Below are positions 13,401 to 18,139 of a stretch of 18,139 nucleotides of DNA, piece after piece. A program made the position numbers and the translations under genes. Each line of letters opens with the position of its first letter. Position 1 is the stretch's first letter. Source of the stretch: an uncultured Collinsella sp. (GTDB lineage: Bacteria > Actinomycetota > Coriobacteriia > Coriobacteriales > Coriobacteriaceae); NCBI GenBank assembly GCA_902493835.1, contig CABURG010000019.1:1-18139 (forward strand), read 5' to 3'. The notes beneath the pieces were generated by a model that made no database searches, was not told the origin of the DNA, and saw nothing but the letters and a program-made list of their open reading frames with translations.

Positions 13401-15190
13401 TCGACCAGTGGATGTACCACAGCCGCCTGTACGCCGTCGCCCGTTTTGTGACGATGCGCAACGACCTGGACCTGATTCAGCTCAACTCTTTCGGCTGCGG
13501 TCTCGATGCCCTGACTACCGACCAGGTGCAGGAGATCCTGGAGGCCAGCGGCAAGATCTACACCGTGCTCAAGATCGACGAGGTGTCCAACCTGGGCGCC
13601 GCGCGCATCCGCATCCGCTCACTCATGGCCGCGCTTAAGGACCAGGAGGCCGAGCGCTTGGCCGAGGCCACGGCCGCGGGCGAGGCCTACGAGCAGGGCG
13701 ATGCCGCGCCGGTGGCGCCCTCCAAGGATGCCCCCGCGTTCGCGAGCCGCAAGTACACGTTCGAGGCGCAGCGTGAGAGCGCCTCGACCGCGTGGCCCAA
13801 GGTACCCTTCACCGAGCAGATGCGCGACGAGGGCTACACCATCCTGTGCCCGCAGATGGCGCCGATTCACTTTGACCTGGTCAAAGAGGTGTTCCGCGGT
13901 GCTGGCTACAACTTGGAGCTGCTGCCCTCGACCGACCACGATGCCGTCGAGGCCGGCCTGCGCTATGTGAACAACGACATTTGCTACCCGTCGATCCTGG
14001 TGACGGGCCAGATTATGGAGGCCATCGAGAGCGGTCGGTACGACCTGTCCAAGACGGCCGTGGTCATCAGCCAGACCGGCGGCGGCTGCCGTGCCACTAA
14101 CTACATCGCACTCATCCGCAAGGCACTGCGCGAGAGCGGCCACCCCGAGATCCCGGTGATCTCGCTTTCGGCCGTGGCGCTCGGCGAGGATAATCCTGGC
14201 TTTAAGATTACGCCGGCGCTGCTCAAGCAAGCAGTCTACGCGGTGCTCTTTGGCGACGTGATGATGCAGATGCTCTACCGCTGCCGCCCGTACGAGGCCA
14301 CGCCCGGTGCCGCCAACGCACTCTATGAGGAGTACATGGCGCGCGCCCGCAAGCTGGCGCCTAAGTTTAACCGCCACAACTACACCAAGCTGTGCCGCGA
14401 GGCCATCCGCGCGTTCGACACCATGCCGCTCGTGGGCGAGGGCACCAAGCCGCGCGTGGGCGTGGTCGGCGAGATTCTGGTCAAGTTCCATCCCACGGCC
14501 AACAACCACGTGGTCGATGTGATTGAGCGCGAGGGCTGCGAGGCCGTGGTGCCGGGCCTGCTCGACTTCTTCCTGTACTCCATGAGCAACGCCGAGCTGC
14601 AGAAGGACGAGCTGGGAAGCTCTGCCACTACGCGTGCGGGTATGCAGGCGCTTATCAAGCTCGTGGACTGGATGCGCACGCCGGTGGAGGAGATGCTCGA
14701 AAAGTCCCGCCGCTTTGAGGCGCCCGAGCGCATCGGCACCATGGCCGACAAGGCCCGCACGGTGCTTTCGGTGTGCAACAACATGGGCGAGGGCTGGCTG
14801 CTCACGGCCGAGATGCTCGATCTGATCGATCACGGTGCGCCCAACATCATCTGCACGCAGCCCTTCGCGTGCCTGCCCAATCACGTGGTGGGCAAGGCCG
14901 TGATCAAGGAACTGCGCCGCCAGCACCCCGAGAGCAACATCGTCGCGGTGGACTACGACCCCGGTGCGTCCGAGGTCAACCAGCTCAACCGCATTAAACT
15001 CATGATCAGCGTGGCCAAGGAAAACATGCGCGCCGGCAAGGGCTTTAAGCTCGAGAAGGTGGCGCCGCTCGCGATGGACGAGGTCACCGGCCAGATGCGC
15101 GCTCACGACGGCTGTGTGAGCTGCGGCTCGGTCGACGAGAGTGCCGTGGCGTCGGTCGCTGAGCGTCTGGGACGCGGCATTAAGAAGTAA
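10406..15190 (+). CDS. Giant fused 2-hydroxyacyl-CoA dehydratase activase / dehydratase-like protein
   Basis: This 1594-aa cytoplasmic, iron-sulfur protein is of the BadF/BadG/BcrA/BcrD plus HgdB lineage. Order: an Ala/Lys/Glu-rich helical extension (1-75); activase domain 1 (about 86-350) with IDVGSTT at 90-96, Cys206 in CAGGTGAF and Cys245 in SRCGVF; activase domain 2 (about 403-670) with IDAGSTT near 405, Cys526/Cys530 and Cys565; a Cys cluster CGRCSNNC from 687; a DUF2229-like domain from about 753; and HgdB-like segments from about 950 to the end, closing with a GCVSCG motif. In known systems the activase hydrolyses ATP to push an electron at low potential onto the dehydratase, allowing removal of water from 2-hydroxyacyl-CoA. 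Fusions like this are widespread in anaerobes and no substrate is established. GAGGAG precedes the ATG by 5 nt. Confidence 0.9.
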   Translation: MSKLVEGIKDRMVAAAREAAPTVMDAAQKAAAAAAEKVAEAVADAKNAAGETSVASEPVVTEPVTATAAHAPEGAIFNPENVRGNLHLGIDVGSTTVKLAVLNDDYQIVYAKYQRHHTDVRACARDLFEGAATVLPAAQMTCAITGSGGLLLSQWLDLEFVQEVIASKRAVETLIPATDVAIELGGEDAKIIYFDNGIEQRMNGTCAGGTGAFIDQMATLLHTDASGLNELAANATTIYPIASRCGVFAKTDVQPLLNEGARPEDVAASIFQAVVTQTISGLACGRPIRGNVAFLGGPLQYLSELRHRFYLTLNLDEEHRIVPQNAHLFVASGAAMAHESNKLSTFPQLIEAIDALGDTQGAEVERLDPLFANDEDFAEFKTRHDQEVVPKGKLDGYTGRVFIGIDAGSTTMKAALVGEDGQLLHTWYGNNNGDILGTAKVIMADFYNHIPAGCTIGHVTTTGYGEALLIEALKADSGEIETVAHLRGAKAFLPGVEFILDIGGQDMKCLRVKDGVIEHIMLNEACSSGCGSFIESFAVSMNMDVRAFADAAIHAKAPVDLGSRCTVFMNSRVKQAQKEGATVGDIAAGLSYSVIKNALFKVIKLRDPKEIGSQVIVQGGTFMSDATLRAFEQLTGVHAVRPDIAGCMGAYGAALLARDRAGADGTSTILSAEDIAHLTVTQKHVRCGRCSNNCQLTVNDFGGGRRFITGNRCEKGAGHKKQKTEAPNLFKKKNELLFNREVLSPDEAPRGTVGIPRALNMYENYPFWHAFFTRLGFSVQLSDQSSKKTYQAGIESMPSESVCYPAKMSHGHVMNLIDRDVDFIWMPCVRWERKEDPTAGNCYNCPIVMSYPTALALNIDEIREQNIEFLYPFVPYHDKTELKRRLYQVLAVDRVADAQAGRGRVRGPKITRSEVDAAVNAAFEADARFHEDIQTMGEEALKWVEDHGGHGIVLAGRPYHNDPEINHALPELISSFGFAVFTEDSLAHLVKPERPIRVVDQWMYHSRLYAVARFVTMRNDLDLIQLNSFGCGLDALTTDQVQEILEASGKIYTVLKIDEVSNLGAARIRIRSLMAALKDQEAERLAEATAAGEAYEQGDAAPVAPSKDAPAFASRKYTFEAQRESASTAWPKVPFTEQMRDEGYTILCPQMAPIHFDLVKEVFRGAGYNLELLPSTDHDAVEAGLRYVNNDICYPSILVTGQIMEAIESGRYDLSKTAVVISQTGGGCRATNYIALIRKALRESGHPEIPVISLSAVALGEDNPGFKITPALLKQAVYAVLFGDVMMQMLYRCRPYEATPGAANALYEEYMARARKLAPKFNRHNYTKLCREAIRAFDTMPLVGEGTKPRVGVVGEILVKFHPTANNHVVDVIEREGCEAVVPGLLDFFLYSMSNAELQKDELGSSATTRAGMQALIKLVDWMRTPVEEMLEKSRRFEAPERIGTMADKARTVLSVCNNMGEGWLLTAEMLDLIDHGAPNIICTQPFACLPNHVVGKAVIKELRRQHPESNIVAVDYDPGASEVNQLNRIKLMISVAKENMRAGKGFKLEKVAPLAMDEVTGQMRAHDGCVSCGSVDESAVASVAERLGRGIKK

Positions 15191-15218
15191 TTGGCCTGCT
15201 TTGGGCTGGATATGAGAG

Positions 15219-15255
15219 AAACGGGTGGCAGCCGTGCCGGCTGCCACCCGTTTTT
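15219..15255 (+). terminator. Rho-independent terminator of the TetR-activase operon
   Basis: AAACGGGTGGCAGCC (15219-15233) pairs perfectly over 15 bp with 15239-15253 around loop GTGCC, ending in TTTTT. It starts 29 bp after the activase stop codon and is a strong terminator. Confidence 0.94.
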
Positions 15256-15307
15256 GCTGGACATATGTTGCGTAAATCGTTTTGTCACAGCCTTCTGTGC
15301 ACTCGAA

Positions 15308-15437
15308 TTTCGGAAGTGCGGGGAAAAACGCGAACCTCCCGAGCACACCGCCTTTTTAGACTCTCGCGACCTGCGGTTTTGTTGCTAAAAAAGTCCGTCT
15401 GGTCGGCGGAACTCGATTTTTCACCGCACTTCCGAAA
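15308..15437. repeat. 130-bp inverted-repeat element in the activase to dehydrogenase gap
   Basis: Positions 15308-15328 and 15417-15437 are inverted copies with one mismatch in 21 (core TTTCGGAAGTGCGG). The 88-bp interior holds a second symmetric pair (CTTTTTAG near 15352 and CTAAAAAAG near 15385), so the whole could fold into a long branched hairpin. There is no coding frame with a start signal. The rest of the 414-bp gap 15191-15604 holds only the terminator and the leader of the dehydrogenase gene. Confidence 0.65.
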
Positions 15438-15549
15438 AAGCGGTCCAGCAGCGTTAAAAGGGGCCTCCAAAATCGAGAGATAATGAACAGGTGTTGCCGT
15501 TCGCCGCAAATTACCGTCCGTTTATAGAACCCATGCCCGACGTGCAGCC

Positions 15550-15593
15550 CTCTTACGGTTGAATAAATACACATCTATGGAATTACGTAAGAG
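15550..15593 (+). promoter_or_regulatory. Inverted repeat in the leader/promoter of the dehydrogenase gene
   Basis: CTCTTACG (15550-15557) and CGTAAGAG (15586-15593) are perfect 8-bp inverted repeats 28 bp apart; the second overlaps the GAGAGGA ribosome-binding site. A weak promoter TTACGG-17 bp-TATGGA (15553-15558, 15576-15581) lies between. It could be an operator or an RNA hairpin hiding the ribosome-binding site. Confidence 0.4.
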
Positions 15594-15604
15594 AGGACCG
15601 TTCC

Positions 15605-16564
15605 ATGAGCTACAAGACCGTTTGCGTTGCTGGCGGCGGCGTGTTGGGAAGCCAGATTGCCTTTCAGGCTGCCTACTGCGGCTTTGATGTAACGATTTGG
15701 CTGCGCAGCGAGGGCAGCATCGGCCGCACCCAGCCCAAGATCGATCATGTGCGCGAGGAGTACATCGCGGCAATCGAGGGTATGGCGGACGGCACGGGCG
15801 AGTGGTGCTCCGGTATCGCCGATAGCGGCAAGCCCTTCGACAAAGAGGTGGCACTCGCCGCCGTTGAACGCGCCTACTCCACACTCAAGCTGGAGCTCGA
15901 TCTTGCAAAGGCAGTGGCCGACGCCGATTTGGTCATCGAGTCTATGGCTGAGGACACCCAGGCAAAGATTGACTTCTACAAGAAGCTCGCCCCGGTTCTC
16001 CCGCAAAAGACCGTCGTCGTGACCAATTCCTCCACGCTGCTGCCGAGTACCTTTGCCAAGTACACCGGCCGCCCCGAGAAGTACCTGTCGCTGCACTTTG
16101 CCAACTCTATCTGGAAGAACAACGTGACCGAGGTCATGGCACAGGACCAGACCGACAAGCGCTACTTCGATGAACTCGTCGACTTTGCCAACGACATCCG
16201 CATGCTGGCGCTTCCCGTCAACAAGGAAAAGAACGGCTACCTGCTCAACTCCATGTTGGTGCCGTGGCTGCTTTCGGGCCTGGACCTGTACGTCTCGGGC
16301 GTCAGCGACCCTAAGAGCATCGACCTCGCATGGACGCGCGGCACCGGCGCGCCTAAGGGCCCGTTCCGCGTGTTCGACACGGTGGGCATCCAGACGGCCT
16401 ACAACATCGTTATGCAGTATCAGAAGGTCCCGGGCCTGGTGAGCCCGCTGCTCAAAAAGATGATGATGCCCTACAACTTTAAGGCTATGGCGTCCGTCCT
16501 CAAGAAAATGCTCGACGAAGGCAAGCTGGGCGAAAGCTCGGGCGAGGGCTTCTTCAAGTACTAA
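15605..16564 (+). CDS. 3-hydroxyacyl-CoA dehydrogenase (NAD-dependent, HBD family)
   Basis: This 319-aa soluble enzyme oxidises 3-hydroxyacyl-CoA with NAD(P), or in fermenters runs in reverse to reduce acetoacetyl-CoA. The N-terminal Rossmann fold has VAGGGVLGS with the GxGxxG-type loop at 10-15 and the conserved LVIESMAED near 108-116. The catalytic His is in LHFANSIWKNN (canonical HFFNP) and the partnering Glu in TEVM. The C-terminal helical domain shows NGYLLNSMLVPWL and the conserved GPFRVFDTVGI. The substitution of HFFNP by HFANS makes this a divergent member, so the substrate may not be acetoacetyl-CoA. It is monocistronic with a terminator straight after the stop; start ATG 15605 has GAGAGGA upstream. 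The nearest functional relation is the acyl-CoA activase upstream. Confidence 0.88.
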   Translation: MSYKTVCVAGGGVLGSQIAFQAAYCGFDVTIWLRSEGSIGRTQPKIDHVREEYIAAIEGMADGTGEWCSGIADSGKPFDKEVALAAVERAYSTLKLELDLAKAVADADLVIESMAEDTQAKIDFYKKLAPVLPQKTVVVTNSSTLLPSTFAKYTGRPEKYLSLHFANSIWKNNVTEVMAQDQTDKRYFDELVDFANDIRMLALPVNKEKNGYLLNSMLVPWLLSGLDLYVSGVSDPKSIDLAWTRGTGAPKGPFRVFDTVGIQTAYNIVMQYQKVPGLVSPLLKKMMMPYNFKAMASVLKKMLDEGKLGESSGEGFFKY

Positions 16565-16603
16565 AAATGATCCCTCGGGGACGGAGGAAAACGGATCATT
16601 TTT
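16563..16603 (+). terminator. Rho-independent terminator of the dehydrogenase gene
   Basis: AAAAATGATCC (16563-16573) pairs perfectly with GGATCATTTTT (16593-16603), with an inner CCTC/GGAGG pairing. The left arm begins inside the stop codon, and the right arm supplies the T-tract. Confidence 0.88.
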
Positions 16604-16638
16604 GGTCGCCAGCAGTGAGAAGATGGACCCAGAAATAG

Positions 16639-16671
16639 AAAGGAGTGGCAATGGGCCGGCTCGGACTTTGA
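16639..16671 (+). pseudogene. Orphan ribosome-binding site and start codon fused to the sulfotransferase remnant
   Basis: AAAGGAG (16639-16645) with a 5-nt spacer and ATG 16651 makes a good start site, but the frame, MGRLGL, stops at TGA after six codons. The sulfotransferase frame runs in another phase across the same bases, from TGG at 16652. The simplest reading is a deletion that joined the beginning of the gene to its 3' end out of frame. Confidence 0.5.
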
Positions 16672-17122
16672 GGACAAGTTACTGCAGGCCCAGGGCGATT
16701 TTTCGCTCAATGCGGGCCAGCACAGCGTGACGTATCTGCCGAGTTCTGACATGGCAACGACCGGTCGCTACCAAGTGCTGCTGTACGACAACAACTTTGG
16801 CGCGGCCGAGAGCTATCCCAAGTTCGACTGGGGCCAGCTGGGCGCCGCGGTGGTGACCGATTACAACGAGGGCACGCATTCGTTTGGGCGCATCTTTACA
16901 GTGGACGAGACGGCGCGCACCTACGAGCTTGTGGACCAGATCGCAGTACCGTTTTCAGGTTACGTCAGCAGCGCGCAGCGCGTCGGCAATTCGAACAGCA
17001 TGCTCGTGGCATCGGGCCAGGCCAAGACCTTTACCGAGTGCGATCGGTACGGTCTGGCCATTACCACCTACGAGATGGAGGCCGAGAAGTACATCTATCG
17101 CGTGTACAAGTACGAGCTGTAG
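16652..17122 (+). pseudogene. 3' remnant of an arylsulfate sulfotransferase gene
   Basis: The frame from TGG 16652 reads WAGSDFEDKLL, NAGQHSVTYL, YQVLLYDNNFG, FGRIFTVDE and finally YIYRVYKYEL before TAG, about 156 codons. These segments match the C-terminal blades of bacterial arylsulfate sulfotransferases (ASST), which move sulfate from one phenol to another outside the cytoplasm and are common in Coriobacteriia. Intact ASSTs are about 550-620 aa; the signal sequence and most of the propeller are missing here. A GTG at 16727 could be taken as a start for a 131-aa protein, but it has no ribosome-binding site and cuts into the conserved QHSV. I therefore call it a non-functional fragment. Confidence 0.72.
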
Positions 17123-17224
17123 GGCCGCGCTTAGGTTTGACCAATGGAGTATGAAAACACGCCGTTCGCCGATGCCCCCTCCGCGAGTGGCAGCCATATG
17201 GTTTGATGTTAGAAACATATAGTT

Positions 17225-17244
17225 GTCGCCAGCCTGCTGGCGAC
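17225..17244. repeat. Perfect 9-bp inverted repeat in a leader region
   Basis: GTCGCCAGC-CT-GCTGGCGAC is followed by GTCCCCCC, not a T-tract. It lies just after a TATAGT (17218-17223) and about 15 bp before a good ribosome-binding site, so it is more likely an operator or an mRNA leader hairpin than a terminator. Confidence 0.55.
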
Positions 17245-17272
17245 GTCCCCCCTGATATCGGAGGTTCCGGGT

Positions 17273-17311
17273 ATGTTTCGCGCTCCGTTAAACAACTATC
17301 GGTTGGGCTAA
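17273..17311 (+). CDS. Possible 12-aa upstream peptide (leader)
   Basis: GGAGG lies 8 nt ahead of ATG 17273, which opens MFRAPLNNYRLG and stops at TAA 17309-17311, two bases before ATG 17314 of the next gene. It has the only good ribosome-binding site in the area, so ribosomes finishing here could restart on the downstream gene. An alternative is that the downstream gene has lost its true start by a frameshift. Confidence 0.4.
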   Translation: MFRAPLNNYRLG

Positions 17312-17313
17312 CT

Positions 17314-17763
17314 ATGGGTCGCAGTGCTATTTCGATAACCCTTGCAGTGGTCTGTCTGGCTGTGCTCCTGGGCGCTACAGGGCTGTTTGCTATAAGCCGA
17401 GAAACGTCCTATATGCAGGAATGCGCTTCCGAAGGGTTTGCCATTGATGGTTACTATCGAGATGACAAGACGAGTCGGGAAACCCTGGCTTTTCTTGAGG
17501 AGGACAACTGTCGATGGCAGCTGGTCGACCAAGACGGAATCTGCACAGATGGGCAGTTTAAGCGTACGGATGACCCCAACATCCTGATATTAAAGAAGGA
17601 AAACGGCGAAGAATTCGGTACGGTCCACGTGGCGTATATGTCACGCCGACGCGAGCAGGGCCAGCTCTATCTATTTAGAGATAGCAAAGTGACCCGATTT
17701 TATCTGGTGAGCACCAAACCTGCGTTTATGGTGGAGTCTGGCGATGTCGATGCGGACGTCTGA
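17314..17763 (+). CDS. Small membrane-anchored protein of unknown function
   Basis: I do not recognise this 149-aa protein. From ATG 17314 it begins MGRSAISITLAVV with one hydrophobic segment at about residues 5-26 (an uncleaved signal anchor or a signal peptide), followed by a hydrophilic domain of about 120 residues with alternating charged and aromatic residues (YRDDKTSRETLAFLEED, WQLVDQDGICTDGQF), as in small secreted beta-rich domains. Two cysteines near 68 and 78 could form a disulfide outside the cell. The reading frame is open back to about 17203, but that part includes the inverted repeat and has no ribosome-binding site, so I prefer 17314. Its codon use is less GC-biased than that of the neighbours, suggesting transfer or relaxed selection. 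Translation may depend on the 12-codon leader just upstream. Confidence 0.55.
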   Translation: MGRSAISITLAVVCLAVLLGATGLFAISRETSYMQECASEGFAIDGYYRDDKTSRETLAFLEEDNCRWQLVDQDGICTDGQFKRTDDPNILILKKENGEEFGTVHVAYMSRRREQGQLYLFRDSKVTRFYLVSTKPAFMVESGDVDADV

Positions 17764-17781
17764 TTCACGGCAATAAAACAG

Positions 17782-17794
17782 CGAGCGGGGCTCG
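17782..17794 (-). terminator. Weak terminator of the right-edge minus-strand gene
   Basis: On the minus strand CGAGC-CCC-GCTCG is followed by CTGTTTTATT. The 5-bp stem is short but the T-rich tail is right for a terminator. The open frame of the right-edge gene reads straight through it to 17700, which suggests that the original stop codon has been lost. Confidence 0.4.
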
Positions 17795-17799
17795 AGTGT

Positions 17800-18139
17800 G
17801 AACTGCACCCTGCTATTTGCTCGTGTCCGTATCGCGTCTGCGCCTCGTCGTAGCTTGCGTCCGTGCGAGCATTCATCCCGCGCCGGCATCGCTTTACGTC
17901 AAATTCCACGCGATCGAGTTCGGGCACGTTGAGGTCGATGAGCTTGCGGGCGACGTGACGGTCGTGTGCCCCGAGCGCCTCGCTTGTCGTCACGTGGGCG
18001 ACTATCTCGCGCTCGACAATACCCTCTTCCTCGCCTTCGGTGGCCGAGGTCTCGACGGCGACGGTGTAGTCCTTAAAGCCCGGCAGCACCGCGGCAAGCT
18101 CGCGCGTGGTTTCGGTGACGCCGTAGCGGTCCTGCACGC
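17800..18139 (-). CDS. Partial, unrecognised gene, 3' part only, running off the right edge
   Basis: From the window edge to about 17880 the minus strand has a GC3-rich coding frame with segments such as DRYGVTETTRELAAVLPGF, EEGIVEREIVAHV and HVARKLIDLNVPEL, then VKRCRRG. I do not recognise the family. The GTG at 18135-18137 is an internal valine rather than a start, since no ribosome-binding site can be seen; the 5' end lies outside. After about 17880 codon use changes abruptly, and the frame continues through a terminator-like hairpin and into the opposite-strand gene, ending only at 17700. The true C-terminus was probably near 17875 and has been lost by mutation, or the gene is a remnant. 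The 3' boundary given is approximate. Confidence 0.45.

Noticed and set aside
13619..15346. 575-aa minus-strand open frame
   Set aside because: Antisense shadow of the C-terminal part of the activase giant; it also runs through that gene's strong terminator.
15575..16651. 358-aa minus-strand open frame
   Set aside because: Antisense of the 3-hydroxyacyl-CoA dehydrogenase gene, which has clear motifs, start and terminator.
17144..17206. 20-codon frame MEYENTPFADAPSASGSHMV as another gene stump
   Set aside because: It resembles the start of a real protein, but it has no ribosome-binding site and too few residues to assign. The TTGACC just before it has no -10 at a proper distance.
17225..17264. 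Riboswitch
   Set aside because: There is a leader hairpin and a C-rich run before the ribosome-binding site, but no conserved aptamer motif that I can name.

Overview
The window looks like chromosome of a gut-type anaerobic actinobacterium of the class Coriobacteriia, most likely Collinsella or a close relative. This is inferred from the GC-rich third codon positions, the oxygen-sensitive 2-hydroxyacyl-CoA dehydratase/activase giant, the arylsulfate sulfotransferase remnant, and short intergenic repeats of a kind I associate with Collinsella. No 16S or other marker is present, so the genus is not proven.

Layout. (1) 137-3561, minus strand: a polar amino-acid (probably glutamate/glutamine) ABC importer, ordered as binding lipoprotein, two permeases and ATPase, with a strong promoter at 3605-3634 and a hairpin between the binding protein and the permeases. 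(2) 3562-4129: repeat-rich gap with an apparent 5' stump of an iron-containing alcohol dehydrogenase gene, a 16-bp hairpin repeat and a tandem pair of palindromic repeats. (3) 4130-5911, minus: a short, divergent DXS-like thiamine-diphosphate enzyme with its own terminator. (4) 6140-7720, plus: an HD-domain hydrolase followed 3 bp later by a CmpB-type membrane protein, then a C-terminal stump of a PII signalling protein (7803-7892). (5) 7974-8837, plus: a Cof-type HAD phosphatase. (6) 8838-9683: a non-conserved stretch with a 223-bp element bounded by inverted repeats, a perfect 21-bp inverted repeat, and what reads as an unannotated type I toxin-antitoxin locus: a 41-aa membrane peptide, an SD-masking hairpin, a LexA-like box and a convergent antisense promoter. 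(7) 9684-15190, plus: a TetR regulator (TTG start) and an 11-bp-spaced 1594-aa fused activase/dehydratase-like protein with a strong terminator. (8) 15605-16564, plus: a 3-hydroxyacyl-CoA dehydrogenase with its own terminator. (9) 16651-18139: decayed DNA holding a 3' fragment of an arylsulfate sulfotransferase, a small membrane-anchored protein of unknown function, and the end of an unrecognised minus-strand gene running off the window.

How the parts fit. The importer could supply glutamate. The activase giant and the 3-hydroxyacyl-CoA dehydrogenase both belong to the chemistry of amino-acid or acyl-CoA fermentation, with the TetR protein as a plausible local sensor, but the substrate of the giant is unknown. 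The most interesting candidate is the small toxin-like locus at 9202-9531. A second theme is gene decay: three recognisable gene stumps lie in this 18 kb.
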